Positions 37,190 to 49,124 of a stretch of 64,000 nucleotides of DNA are shown piece by piece. The DNA is from Asterias amurensis (taxonomy: Eukaryota > Echinodermata > Asteroidea > Forcipulatida > Asteriidae), in contig NC_092657.1 of assembly GCF_032118995.1 (NCBI RefSeq), forward strand, positions 1,175,891 through 1,239,890, in the 5' to 3' direction. Numbering within the stretch: position 1 is the first letter of the stretch; each line of letters begins with the position of its first letter. The notes beneath the pieces were generated by a model. That model had not been told where the DNA came from. It made no database searches and was given only the letters and a program-made list of their open reading frames with translations. The translations under genes and the position numbers were made by a program.

Positions 37190-38065
37190 TGAAGAAGAAG
37201 AAGAAGAAAAAGAAGGGGAAAGTGGGTAGAGGGGAGACGAGGAGGTAAGGGGATTGATGGGGTAGAGGGGATGCATGGGGAGATTAGGATGGTGGGGGAA
37301 GGGGTTTAGATGGGGACAGGGGGGGTGCAAGACTGCAAGGAGGTGGTGAATAATAGGGGGTCGGAAAAATGGTGGTTTGAGATGAGAAGAAAGAGTTACT
37401 GAAGGGGCGCTCGAAGAAGGAGTAGATGGGGGTAGGGAGACTGGCAGGTAAGGGGATTGATGGGGATGATTGGGATGGTGGGGAAGGGTTTAGATGGGGG
37501 AAGATGGGGGGGTGCAAGGACTTGGTCGAAGAAGAGTTTTAGTTTTAAAGGGTGGGGAAGGGGAATGCAGGAAGAAGGATGTAGGTATATGATGTAATGG
37601 GTTTGATGGGGGAAATTGGGAAGGTGGATCTAAGATGGAGGAAAGGGTGCTGGATGAGGGAAGATGGCGGGAGGGTGTGCTGCAAGAAGGTGGTGAATAA
37701 GAGGGGGTGGGTTGAAGAAGGGTGGTGGAGTAAAATGGAAGAACGGATGGGGAGGGGTGGTGGGTGACGGAGGATGGGGGTTATGACTGCTGCAAGCAGG
37801 TGATCAATGGCGGGGTTGGGGTTGGGGAAGGGTAGGTGGATTGCTGCTGCTGGGAGGGAAGATTTGGGATGATGGGTGAGAGAAGATGGGAGCGCATTTT
37901 GACTGCTGCAAGGAGGTAGTGAATAGGAGATGGTGGTTGGTTGAAGAGGGCGGTTGAAGACAAGTGTTGTTCTTGATGAAAGAATGAGTGAATCGTATGA
38001 CGATAAAATTGTGTAGGGGTCATTGGATACTAGATGGAGGTGTGTTTGAAGATGTGGGGGGGGGG
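37190..38065. repeat. G-rich degenerate tandem array, strongly strand-biased
   Basis: The plus strand is almost free of C for 0.85 kb. It repeats GGTGCAAGGAGGTGGTGAATA-like blocks (37325, 37506, 37675, 37785, 37900) and GGGGATTGATGGGG blocks. Many runs of three or more G could form quadruplexes. Proline-rich frames on the minus strand are composition artefacts. Confidence 0.8.
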
Positions 38066-40133
38066 GGTACTTCAGGCGAACGTGTTTCTTGAGGCTTGTG
38101 AGCTACATTTCATTACCAGACTACAGAAATATTACATTTAGGACGGCTGGATTTTCCTATAGATGATCAAAGTGCTTGCTCTTTGTTTACTGACATAGCC
38201 CAATGTTCTCTTTATGTTATTCCCACCATAGTAACAAGAAAACACTTCGGCTCCTTAATAGAATCTTAAAGAAGAAAGTACTTCTACTTCTTCTTCGTAG
38301 GGATTATGTGAAAAGGCTGTGAGCCGCTGGAGACAATTCTTAAAAAGTCCGATTATGTGGATTACGGGGGATTAAGGATGGTTGATTTCAGTGTTTGTGT
38401 TCCTTTGGTACAACTGTTTGACTTGAAGTGTATGAACAAAGACATTGTGAGACCCTTGCGATGGCCGCAGGGGAATGAGAGAGTCTTATTATAGTTGTCA
38501 CTCAAACTTAAGGTATCTTTGTCTAACACCCTGAATGCAGTTACAGTTATGGATACAAATATTGATTTGATTAAAGAAGGTCTCTGACTAATCCTCCTTC
38601 CAGCCTCGGTTTGGTTTGACAGGTGACTTGGAGGGAAGAATACAAGATGGCTGAATTAAGATCAGATACGATGAAATAACCCTCACTCTCTGTAACAAGA
38701 AGGTTGACTCTATAACAAAAAGTGTTTGAAGAAACAAAACCACCACACGCAATGCAGAGGTCTAGGGCTAGAGTCCTGCAAGAGTGATTTGCCTGTGGGT
38801 TATTCTCACAGTAAGGCCCCATAAAGTTCGGACGCAAGTAAAGCCAACTCATACATGAATTCAAGAAAAAATTGTGTACACATTGTGTAGAATGATGGTC
38901 ATTAATGAGGATGCACCTCGTCACAATCTTTTCGGCAGAAATGGCGGCTTCAGAGGGAATCGATAAGTTGTTTATGAAAGTGTTTGGCTTAGCGTCAGGA
39001 GACCATCAAGTTGACAACATTCTATCTTCAAATTCTTTATAAAAATACTTCTTGAATAGCTGTGTTTTCATGATTTATCAACACAGTTGAAATAATCAAA
39101 ATAAATAAAACTAATGCCAAGCTAACTGATTGAAGTGGAGGAAGAGAAATGCATTTTGTCAGTCTTTGAGAAATTCTGGTTGATCATCAGTGATTGACAA
39201 CCAGTCTTTAAGGAAACTCAAGTACATCTCTATTCTGTATTCGATGTCCATCCCCCATTCTCTTTTTAAGTCAAAAAAGTAAACCATCTTGTATCAGTTC
39301 TCCCCATCTCGACGCACGTTTCTTATTCTACTCCTTAAGTTTGTTTAGCTGAACCCTTCACGAACCCTCTCTGCACAACTCACACGGGAGAACGAAACCG
39401 TCATCGGGGTTCACGGACTGAAAGGCATGCCGTCTCTCACGTCAAACGAACCCTTGATCAGCTGACAGTACTCGCTACCTCATCACCCCAATCGCACGTC
39501 CTGCTTTTTTTTCCTTCTCACAATTTCCAAACCTCAATTTTCTCAATTTCTTGCGTCAACATGGCGATCTAATTTCACTACTTTCTCTTCTATCGCGGCT
39601 CGATCGAGCCCCCTTGATGCCAGTCCTGATGTCATACACCCCGTCCCACCGGTCAAATTTGCCCATGGATTTTTCGGCTCTCTCTCGGTCAGGGGGCTAT
39701 AGTGTTTCAAAGGAAGAAGAAAAAGCACTAATGAAAGAAGAACAGGTAGATGGCCAAGATGACGAAGACAAAAAAAAGAGAAGGATGAAAAAGAGGTGTC
39801 TTATTCTCAGTCCTTATACTTTTCCTTTTTTTCTTCTTTTCTTAAAGAAAATCTACTACGAGTTGTTTCCAACACCGTTAGTGTTAATAGTCGATTTTCA
39901 CCCCCTCTGGAGATGTATTGGCCCTGGGATGAGATCGATCGAGCAGTTGCGTAGTTCCCCAGAGGGGGAGGTAGGTTAGTAAATGGAGTACATTAAACAA
40001 GGAACGGGCAGGAAATCGCACTCTGTTAAAGATGCCCTGCACCACGTTTTTCCAGCTTTACACGATCACTGTGGAGTTAAATAATTTAGAAGTTCTTACA
40101 TGTACCTCTTGGTAAGCCGTGTAGTTGTCTCTT
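38066..40133. other. Unrecognised intergenic stretch
   Basis: No gene is supported. A 142-codon plus-strand frame at 39551-39979 and a 117-codon minus-strand frame at 38571-38924 have no motifs that I recognise. Confidence 0.4.
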
Positions 40134-40210
40134 TTGGACGTGGCCGGCTCTGAAGACTTCCCGACGTTTCGACTACTGTGTCTTATAGTTTTCATCAGGA
40201 CTGTGAACAC
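40134..40210 (-). other. Hammerhead-ribozyme-like motif, copy 1
   Basis: On the minus strand, CTGATGA (40198-40192) and GAAACGTCGG (from 40170 down) flank a small stem-loop with ACTA/TAGT arms. The arrangement CUGANGA, stem II, GAAA is the conserved core of hammerhead ribozymes, which are known in Penelope-like retroelements. Flanking DNA has no reverse-transcriptase frame. The cleavage site and stems I and III are not confirmed. Confidence 0.5.
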
Positions 40211-40493
40211 TGTTCTTTTTGTGGCTCAAGAAAAGAATAGTAAACCATTGCATTCTCAACTTCTCATCTTGAATTAATAAAATATCTCACCCATGTTTTG
40301 AAAGAGTAACTATGTCAAAGAATAAACCATTGCATTATCAACGCGTACTTCTCATCTTGAATTAATCATCCACATCTGCTCTTTTCAGAGTCAACACTTC
40401 ACCCAGACAAGATTTTACACAAGTTTGTACCTGCAAGTTTACTATTTATAAATAGTTACTTTCTTAACATGTGAAAAGCATGCTGAAACTATA

Positions 40494-40845
40494 CTTATAT
40501 TTGTAGGGCAAAAAACACAATGTCCACAGATTTACACTAAACTTACACAGTTTGAAGATAATGATAGTAGAAAGCTTCCCTGAAAATACTACGTGCTGAG
40601 GTGCTGTAGTTTTGGGGAAATGAGTAAAACAATGTCATACAAATATTTTCGTCTCATGAGATGAAAATTATTTTAATCATTTACAAACGTATTTTTATGA
40701 CGTTTTTTTTACTCATTTCCCAAAAACTAAAGCACCTCAGTAAAGTAATATTTTAAGGGAAGCTTTCCACTATCATTATCTTCAAACCCTGTAAGTTTAA
40801 TGTAAATCTATGGACATTTTGAAAAGCTACCGAAATCCTTTAAGT
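40494..40845. mobile_element. Foldback element family F8
   Basis: The centre is TTTTCGTCTCATGAGATGAAAA at about 40650. The arms include TTTGGGGAAATGAGTAAAAC/TTTTACTCATTTCCC, GCTGAGGTGCT/AGCACCTCAG and, farther out, TGTCCACAGATTTACA/TGTAAATCTATGGACA. A rearranged relative lies at 56541-56850. Confidence 0.88.
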
Positions 40846-41235
40846 GTTTTAAATTTGAGCTAAAACTTGCTGGACAAACTCTTGTTTTATTCAACAGCAA
40901 ACTCCCCCCACATTATTAATTGAAATAATGGAAACTCATAGCTATGTACGCGCGGCACACATGATGGGCCAATGAGCTGCCTTCTTAAGACCCTCTAACC
41001 TAGGGCGCCCTCACTCAAGTGACGTCATGAATATAAGGTCTGTCAGGAGAACTTTGCCCGACTTACTTTGCAACTTTGTATGAGTCAGAGATTTGGGTGA
41101 ATATGACCTGAAGAACATTGTAACCAGATTGCTTTCTCTATACAATGATTAATAAGCTCATCACAACCGTACAGTGGTGCTGGCCATTTTTGTAATGAGT
41201 TGTTACATGTCTCCTATGACGATCTGAGCTTAGAG

Positions 41236-41595
41236 CCATTGGACACTTTCGGTAAACAGTAAAATCCAAAGGCCCACACTTTGTGTATCACAACTTATAT
41301 ATAAAATAACAAACCTGTGAAAATTTAGGCTCAACCGGACATCGGAGTCGGCAGAAAATAACGGGAAAACCCATCCTTGTTTCCCCACGTTTCGCCGTGT
41401 CATGACATGTGTTTAAAATAAATCCGTAATTCTCGATATCGAGAATTAATAATTGTGTTATTGTTTTCTCAAAAAGTAAAGCATTTCATGGAATAATTTT
41501 TCAAGAGAAGTCTTTCACCATTACCTTCTGTAAACCCTGTAAGTTATTTGTAAATCTGTGAACTTTTTTTTTTCTGTTCCGAAAGTGTCCAATGG
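41236..41595. mobile_element. Foldback element distantly related to family F1
   Basis: The ends read CCATTGGACACTTTCGG and CCGAAAGTGTCCAATGG. It shares AAATAACAAACCTGTGAAAA with family F1. In the middle it has TTCTCGATATCGAGAA in place of the F1 hairpin. The right part (CCCTGTAAGTT, TGTAAATCTGTGAAC) resembles family F8, so it may be a composite. Confidence 0.85.
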
Positions 41596-41674
41596 AAGCA
41601 AAGTAAGGTGCCAGCCGATTTATTTTCCAAACTCCGTTTCAAATTGCGCAGATGTGCCTATAGTATACTGCTTG

Positions 41675-41908
41675 AATTTCATAGCGCTGCTAAGCACAAA
41701 AATTTGCTAAGCATGAAGTTTCTTCCCCGATAAAAACAGGATTACCAGCCAAATTTCCATTTGTTACATGTGCTTGTTACTGGTATTCAGCTATTGTTTG
41801 CTTGTCCTGAAAATCACATGGAAATTTGGTTGGTAAACCTGTTTTATCAAGGAAGAAATTTCATGCTTAGCAAATTTTTGTGCTTAGCAGCTCTATGAAA
41901 TTGGGCCC
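41675..41908. mobile_element. Foldback element family F2
   Basis: It runs from AATTTCATAGCGCTGCTAAG to GCTCTATGAAATTGGGCCC. The inner arms GATAAAAACAGGATTACCA and GGTAAACCTGTTTTATCA pair. The middle matches the copies at 13163 and 57663. Confidence 0.9.
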
Positions 41909-42239
41909 TGGTCTCGGTTTGGTCGTAAAACACAGGTTAGAACTGCATTGCGATGCACGGATCGGTCACCTTTATGGGTTCCCTGTGTTCCATTACGAGC
42001 ACAACATTGAAATCATTTAAAGGTGCCAGTCTATCTGACTCATTCGTTATGAGGGAGCAGCTACCGCCTTTTTACCAGGAAAGGAAACAAATTTCCAATC
42101 AAGATTCCATGTCATGGATTGTGTATTGTTGAGTGGTCGGCCATCTTTATTGGTTGGTTCCCTGTATCACATTACAATCTCAGTGCGCTAATCAATTCAA
42201 TTTACCAGCCTATTTCTTGACATATTGTGACGTGTTTCT

Positions 42240-42530
42240 ACAATGGAGTTGACTATAAAATCGGGAGTAGTTTCCACTCAAACAGAGAACTTGGACCTTA
42301 AAAAATAAGATTAAACTTTCTTTTCACTGGAATTGCAACAGCCAAGATAACTCCTCTGTGTAATTTACATTGTGTATTGCATGTATGCGAGGACATTTTC
42401 TTCCATGGTGGGGTCAATAAACATAATAGAATTGAATCGTCACGAGTAATTTCCATTCAAAGAAAGAACTGGAACCTTAAAAACTCGACTCAACTTTCTT
42501 TTCTCTGGAATTGCAACAGCCTTCACGCCG
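42240..42530. repeat. Imperfect tandem duplication, about 175 bp unit
   Basis: The blocks AGTAGTTTCCACTCAAACAGA/AGTAATTTCCATTCAAAGAAA and TCTTTTC(A/T)CTGGAATTGCAAC recur at about 42270/42444 and 42320/42494. Confidence 0.75.
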
Positions 42531-42915
42531 GCCAAGATAAATCCTCTAGGCCACGCCATCGGTATGGAACGCCACTTCGGCAAAGCACAATCGATCGCTG
42601 TACAACCCGCTATGCCAGCTGCGCACCTATTAAAAAGATTGCCTGAACATATGTCATGATTTATGTTTAGAGGGCAAAGCGAAAGGACTTCATCTTGGTT
42701 GGACCGGCGGCTTTGAATGCATTCCTTTGTCGTTAGTTCGCCATTTAGCGCCTTATCGAGGCGGAATAACGATCGGTTGAGAAACAAATCAGAGTTACTA
42801 AACGCAGGGATTTATCTCTCTGCGATGGTCGGTGTTGGTTGGTAAGAGAGGAGAGGAGAGATAGTCGGAAGCAGTGTAATTGTTTTATTGGTTATTAAAG
42901 GGGTTTACTCTTTTT

Positions 42916-43290
42916 TTTTAAGGGAAGGTACACGTTTGTTAATTACTCAAAACAACTTACAAACTGACTTGGTAACGAGCAACGGAGAGCTGTTGATAGT
43001 GTAAAACATTGTGAGAAACGGCTCCCTCTAAAGTAGCATAAGATTTTGAGAAAGAGGTAATTTCTCACTAAAATAATAAAATACTTCTAGCCAGAAGTCT
43101 TTTATTCCTCTCTAAACGCACAAAAATTTGTATGACAATGGTGTTTTTTTTTCTCTCATCATTTTCTCGCAACTTCGATGACCAATTTAGCTCAAACTTC
43201 ACAGGCTTGTTATTTTATGTTTATGCTGGGATATGCCAAGTGAGAAGACTAGTCTTTGACAATTACCAAACGTGTAGAGTGCCTTTTAAA
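42916..43290 (-). mobile_element. Foldback element family F1, reverse orientation
   Basis: It is read on the minus strand. The left end in the window (AAGGGAAGGTACACG) is diverged. The blocks TGTAAAACATTGTGAGAAACG, GATATGCCAAGTGAGAAGAC and TGACAATTACCAAACGTGTAG identify the family. The central hairpin region is altered. Confidence 0.85.
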
Positions 43291-43714
43291 GATGCTACAG
43301 ATGCAAGTAATAATTATGTTGGTGATTTGTGATTTTGATGATACGATCATGATGGAATTTGGCACATTTCATGAGAAAGGTAAACTTAGGACTTGAAAGA
43401 GACTACCACATAGAAAGATCACAGATTTATCCTTTGAGAAATAAACGTAAAATAAAAAGCAGTTTTCATTTTTGGCAAGTTTACTGTTAGTTCGCAATAC
43501 CTTAAATGAAAGCTTAAGACTTCTTTAAATCTACACACACGGTAGGTATTTAAGATATATTGTAAATTTTCTGGTCAAAATACCGAAAAACAGACCTAGC
43601 TTCTTTAATGAAAATTTATAATAAATTATATTCTCCACGGGAAAGGTTAAAAAAATAATGGCAACCCATACAAGAATTGTCGATGTTTATGTGCATGTTT
43701 GTATGCTAACTGTA
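43291..43714. other. AT-rich spacer
   Basis: No gene or recognised repeat is seen here. Confidence 0.5.
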
Positions 43715-43976
43715 AAGCCCTTTTCACACGACAGGACAGGGGTCCCCTGTTAAATTTTAGCATGGTTGTAAAACTTTACAAATATTACACTTAATGTGCG
43801 AAAGGACAACCAAGTTTGAAGTATCCAAGGTCCCTAGTGAAATCTTCTTAAATTTCTGTCCTTCATGGACAGTCAACATTATTGTCCTTTCACTCGAAGT
43901 GCATTAGTTAATTTAGCACCCATGTTAGATTAAGTGAGGGACCCATGTTAAACTGCTGTCATGTGAAACGGGCTTA
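43715..43976. mobile_element. Foldback element family F4
   Basis: The ends read AAGCCCTTTTCACACGACAG and CTGTCATGTGAAACGGGCTT. Inner blocks AATTTTAGCATGGTTGTAAAA and AATTTAGCACCCATGTTAGA lie in the two halves. It is 262 bp long with no coding capacity. Confidence 0.9.
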
Positions 43977-44474
43977 AGTTACAACCGAAATACAATGATT
44001 GATAGTTCGGCTTGTAAAAAGTAACTTGTGAAATGATTCCGTCGTGTGCAGATGTGGTTTATTGTTTCACATGGTAGTTGTTTACGCAGTCTGCATTAAA
44101 GTAAACACAGTGTTGTGTTGTAGTGTTAGCGTTTTGTGCTAAAACGACTGATACTTTACATAATTTTACATATTTGTCCCTAACTGCAATGAAAACAAAG
44201 TCCATGTTTACTTTAAACATTTGCAATTTTTTTACTCAAAAATGTATACACGTGGTGACACACTCTTTACTTGTAACATGTCGGCCTATGCAAATTAATA
44301 TTGAAGACACGCGTAGTATGCTGTTCGAAACGTCGTTATCCACCATTGTTTAATCCCGGTTCAACTCAGAGCCAAATTTTTCTTTCTAGAAGATAGTATT
44401 ATAGATGTGTTATAGATGTACCTCAGTAATTTATGCGCGAGTCTTATTTAATGTAATATAGATGGATTGCATAA

Positions 44475-44605
44475 CTATGACGTCATTGACCGCCATCTTT
44501 GATGACAAACAATGGAAACGTGCGCGCGTGTACGCACTGCGCATAACTCTCAGCCAATGATAGCCTTCCATTGCTGCACATATCAAAGATGGTGGCAACG
44601 GGTCT
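44475..44605. mobile_element. Candidate small foldback element
   Basis: An imperfect inverted repeat pairs ACCGCCATCTTTGATG with CATATCAAAGATGGTGGC, and inner AATGGAA with TTCCATT. The middle is GC-rich (GTGCGCGCGTGTACGCACTGCGCA). Only one copy is in the window. Confidence 0.55.
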
Positions 44606-45979
44606 ATTCCTGGAATAACTTTCTGTGTAATGTTCGACGTGACACTGTTCATTTGATATCCAAATCCGATGGTATTAGTCACGACAGCTGGTCACTGCTC
44701 CTGACAACAAAATCGAAGTGAACGTCGACGGGAAAAGAACACGTGGAACGTACGTGATAAATTTGCTTTCGGAAAAGGAAACAAAAATTGAAAAGGATTA
44801 GCGGTTTAAAACCGCTAACCAAGCAAAATTATAAGGGCCCAGTTTCATCGAGCTGCTTAATAAGCACAAAATGCCCTAACATTTAAATCTGAATTTGGAT
44901 CCGAGAAACGTTCCTGTCGTTACGTTTCTCAGATGGTGTATTCCTATTAAGGAGTATTATTCCTGTGTGGACATTATTTACTCCGTCATTATTTCCTTTC
45001 GTCAATATCTAAAAAACGCGACCACCATTTTAAATGAAATGTTCATAGGTAACAGTTGTTGTACATTTATAAATGATTACAACATCAAACGGTAAAAAAA
45101 AAAAATGAAAAGTATACTTTTGCCCTTTTATATACTAACCAATTCTTGAAACAATACCCATCCAGGCAAATACTACATGAGGCAGGCAACTCGACGGTTT
45201 TTTATCAAAGTATGTAACCTTTTGGCGGGAAATGATAGTTTGATTGAAATTGATATAATTTTGTGTCAATCTGGTAACTAATCACGTGTGAAGGGTACGT
45301 CATGCGCGTCACGCTATGGGATTGTGTGTAGTTCATATTGTAAGGTCGATTATTTATAGATCCAAGATGGTTTTAGACAAAAAATGACGATACTTTGTAC
45401 TTTAGATCTTGTTTCTTTGTTTTTAATTTGTGGGTTGGAATACAAAGCTTTTGAGTGTCAGATATTGTGATTCAAAACAGAGTGTCATGTCTTAAGCGCG
45501 GCTTTCTTGATCTAAGAAGTGGTTTGTACTTCAGAGTTGAGATGCTGTTTTTCAATTAGGAATTGATGGACTGACGTTCTTGACGTGAATACCATGACAG
45601 TTTTTGTTGCTGTTTTCTCAATAAGTACAGACACTATTTTCAGCTAAAATTTCCACATTTAACTTTTATTGTATATTCCTTGGTAATTTGGCTAACAAAT
45701 CAGCAGTAAATTGACCAAAAAACCCAATTAACCTAAATCTGTACATCTTGTTGAGAAAGAAAACACTTTATTGAGCAGTCATCTTCCTACAGATATTGAA
45801 AGAGTCTTTAGTTGTGAACATCGCTCCAAAATGAACAATGCTCCAAAAGGAGTCCAAGTCATAGTCGATGCCAAGGTTAAAGTTTTGAAAAGGTTCCCTA
45901 TAATTCACGCATCGAATGTCATGATGTATACAACGGACCAGACTGGCTTGATATTAAACTTGTTTGTGACTTATACCAT
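44606..45979. other. Unrecognised spacer
   Basis: No gene is supported. A fragment of family F2 (GGGCCCAGTTTCATCGAGCT) lies near 44837. Confidence 0.45.
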
Positions 45980-46530
45980 GTCAACAGAGCTCCAGATGAC
46001 TGCGTGCACTTTCCACCAGAAAAGGCAGTGCCCGGCCCCCAACAAGTCAATAATAGACCGGGTTTTTTGTGTCACAGACGTGCTAGACTTTATTCTGGTT
46101 AGCAGAGTTTTGCTGTGCTTAGCTGCTTTGTGTGCGCGAGTATGAAATCAGGCCCAGATGATAGTCTTAAACCTTTTAAATTTGACTTCTACCATCCACA
46201 GAGCTCCAGATGACTGCGTGCACTTTCCACAAGGCCAGTGCCCGGCCCCCAAAAAGTCAATATCAGACTGGGTTTTTTAGTCACAGACGTGCTAGACTTT
46301 ATTCTGGTTAGCAGAGTTTTGCTGTGCTTAGCTGCTTTGTGTGCGCAAGTAGCTCTATTAACCCAGGCCCAGATGATAGTCTTTAACCTTTTAAATTTGA
46401 CTTCTACCATCCACAGAGCTCCAGATGACTGCGTGCACTTTCTCACCAGAAAGGCCAGTGCCCGGCCCCCAAAAAGTCAATAACAGACTGGGGTTTTTAG
46501 TCACAGACGTGCTAGACTTTATTGGAGTTC
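45980..46530. repeat. Tandem repeat of about 214-bp unit, 2.5 copies
   Basis: AGAGCTCCAGATGACTGCGT starts at 45986, 46200 and 46415. Each unit has GTGCCCGGCCCCCAA, GTCACAGACGTGCTAGACTT, TTGCTGTGCTTAGCTGCTT and CAGATGATAGTCTT. Open frames through this region are carried by the repeat. Confidence 0.92.
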
Positions 46531-47525
46531 GATGAGCATTGATCGACCACACGAGTCCAAGCTGGCAACTTCTTTAGGATGCGGTGAGTGGCACTGATTC
46601 CAGCTTAAATAAAAAAATACAAAAAGTCAATGTTAAAAAAGCGTAAAAAGCTGGTTTTGTAACAGACCCAGCTGAGGATTTTAGTGGTAATTCGGAAGTC
46701 AGTATTGGAGCACGTTCTCGAGCATGGAGGAGAGTTAAGATTTGGTGTGATCGTGAGGGCAGACTCGTAACCTATTAGAAATGTTTGTACCATCATTGAT
46801 TTCACTCCATCCGGCCGTGGATGGTTCTCGGATAAAATGATGAACTTTTGTGGGTTTTTGTTTGTTGCTGGCATGGGCTGGGGGAAAATAGTTGGCGATG
46901 TTTTTTAAACACTTTGAAGGCTTGGCCTGGCCGCCTGGGGGCAAGTGAATTAAACCGACGTGTGCTTTGTGCGGTTTTAGGAGCGTTTCCTTGACTTGGT
47001 ACACTTGTTATCAGATATGTGTCAACTGATACCATTGCACTTCACCATCTATCTTTTTTTCTGTGACTGATAAAATTACCAAAAACACAAAGGTCTTTTT
47101 TTCTACTGTCGAAAACCTCAATTTTTTTCTTTTAAGATAAACATGTTCCTTTTCAACCTATATTATTAAAATTGCGAAAGGAATAGTGTTCCAGTGTTAG
47201 CTTTTTCACATTGACTGAAGTTATGTTTGAAGTTTGTAATTAACTTCCAGCGACATTTGGTTCAATACACTTTCGAGCAACGCGGGTGCCCGTTTTCGGC
47301 ATCGGAGTGCCAATGGTTATAAATAAGTTAAAAGACGGTTTCCAAAAGACACACTTTGGCTACGGACGGGTGGGTAACTATAGGGGAACGTTTGGGGGAA
47401 TCGGGTTTTTGGTGGTGCCGGCATAGAATGTTGCAAACAATCGGAGTATAATATTGTCAAATTAATAAAAAAAAGATTCTTCGGCTGTTGGGCCACAACA
47501 GATAACAAAATAACAAGAAGTTTTC
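46531..47525. other. Unrecognised spacer
   Basis: Overlapping minus-strand frames at 46605-47035 show no recognisable motif. No gene is supported. Confidence 0.4.
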
Positions 47526-47527
47526 AA

Positions 47528-47790
47528 AATGGCTGTCATTGCTCGGGATTCTACCTACATGTATATCATTTCAAAGGACAATCTGCAATGGCACTTTAGC
47601 TAAATGTCTTTCTCGTGACACACTCTGACTGTGTTCCAAATTCCACGTTGTGCCAAATTCTTCAAAATTTCTGCAACTGCTCGGTATTCCAGCCAAATCT
47701 ATCATATCAAAGGACAGACCTGCAGTGGCACTAGCTTAACATCTTTCTCATGAAATACTCTGGCTGTGTTTCAAATCCCATCATCAAATA
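47528..47790. repeat. Imperfect tandem duplication, about 147 bp unit
   Basis: GCTCGG(G/T)ATTC, ATCATTTCAAAGGACA/ATCATATCAAAGGACA, GCA(A/G)TGGCACT and CTCTG(A/G)CTGTGTT recur in order. Confidence 0.75.
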
Positions 47791-48094
47791 CACAATCCTG
47801 AATCTGAGCTACGTTGTATTTAAATATAAATCATCTCCTGGCAAACTCCCTGACTGCATCAAAGCTCAGTCATTGCACCTTGATGTTTCTCATCTTCACC
47901 CCAAGACAAGCAAGAAGACGAACGATGAAGCTCATCCTGAGGCAGCGTCTCCTTAAGTGGTTGAGACAATAAAGAATGATTGATCATACCCTAAGTGTTA
48001 GTCTGGTATACACAGACCAAGATGTGATTAACTGCGATACGCTGTGTGAGTATTTACACACTTGGAGAGGAGAGCACACAAGATGAGCATAGTG

Positions 48095-48304
48095 CTGATC
48101 ACACGACAGCAATTCACTGGGGTCCCTTGCTTAATTTTAGCATGGTTGTAAAATGTAGCAATGTATGACAAGATTTTCAAAAGAACTTTGACAGTAGAAA
48201 CATTTGTTGTCTTTACACACAAGGTACATTTTGTAACATTTAACAAACCCTGCTACATTTTAGCAAAGGACCCTTGCTAAATTGTTCTCGTGTGAAAGGG
48301 GCTT
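48095..48304. mobile_element. Foldback element family F4
   Basis: The ends read CACACGACAGCAATT and AATTGTTCTCGTGTG, then GAAAGGGGCTTA. The interior has TTTAGCATGGTTGTAAAATG and TACATTTTAGCAAAGGACCC. Confidence 0.88.
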
Positions 48305-48424
48305 ATGATACACGTCTGGTGGAGGCAGAGCCTCTCTGCCATTCAGTCTATCAACCCTGCTATACTGAGAACCTCAAAACTGTTTTTGTATTAAAAAAAA
48401 AAAACACACATAATATTGCTATTT

Positions 48425-48535
48425 TTCTCATGTTTTTTAATCCTGCATTTTAGTGTTTTTCTTGACTGTACAGCGCTTTGAAACAGTGTTAAAGCGCTTT
48501 ATAAATGCATTTAAGTTTTAAGTTAAGTTAAAACT
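48425..48535. mobile_element. SINE-like 3' tail fragment
   Basis: The segment TACAGCGCTTTGAAACAGTG, followed by AAAGCGCTTTATAAATGCA, resembles common invertebrate SINE tails. No tRNA-like head is visible beside it. Confidence 0.5.
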
Positions 48536-48774
48536 CTCCATGTTTATGACAAATGAAATACTTATTGTGAAATTGGACCTAAACAATATAAAACATGGCA
48601 TGTGAGACTTCCTGTTTTCAGCTGATTTCCTCTTTTTATGGTTTTGATTTTCCTCTTTTTTCCACTTTTTTTCTTCTTCACTTTCTGTGTACAAAGGTAT
48701 AGGAACATCATCTTTTCCTCTTTTTTTGGTTGCCCGGTTTTTTCTTTTCCTCTTTTTTTTCATGGATAGTTACT

Positions 48775-49000
48775 CACATGCCACGAGCACGTGAGACGAG
48801 GCGGGTTACCATGATACACGTCTTGTGGAGGCAGAGTCTCTCTCTGCCATTCAGTCTTACAGTTGTGTTGTAATGAGGAAACAAATAAGAAACATCCCAA
48901 GATGAGAGCATAGAAGATGAGAATGGTTACTATGATACATGTCTTGGGGAGGCAGCTCTCTGTCATTCATTCTTACAATAGTCTTGTCTTGAGGAAACAA
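48775..49000. repeat. Tandem duplication, about 117 bp unit
   Basis: GATACA(C/T)GTCTTG(T/G)GGAGGCAG, a (C/T)CATTCA(G/T)TCTTACA block and GAGGAAACAAATAAGAAA recur. A related fragment (GATACACGTCTGGTGGAGG) lies at 48307, just after the foldback ending at 48304. Confidence 0.85.
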
Positions 49001-49124
49001 ATAAGAAATTCAACATGTTCATGAGGAGTGCAATAAATACTGTGAAATCGAACCTCAACGATAACCTTGAGGTGTGATGATCCTCAAATAATTCAAAATA
49101 ATATGAGTAACCTTGAAATTGTGA

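Noticed and set aside
39551..39979. A 142-codon plus-strand frame
   Set aside because: It is low-complexity Lys/Glu-rich then Phe-rich sequence with no domain.
42440..42787. A 115-codon cysteine-containing minus-strand frame
   Set aside because: No family is recognised, and half of it overlaps a non-coding tandem duplication.
43132..43332. A 66-codon frame with CQVRRLVFDNYQ, similar to the end of the zinc-finger protein
   Set aside because: It is the same foldback end read in the same register, not a related gene.
45771..46446. Open frames with a hydrophobic stretch on both strands
   Set aside because: They are carried by a non-coding 214-bp tandem repeat; no start, splice or domain evidence supports a gene.
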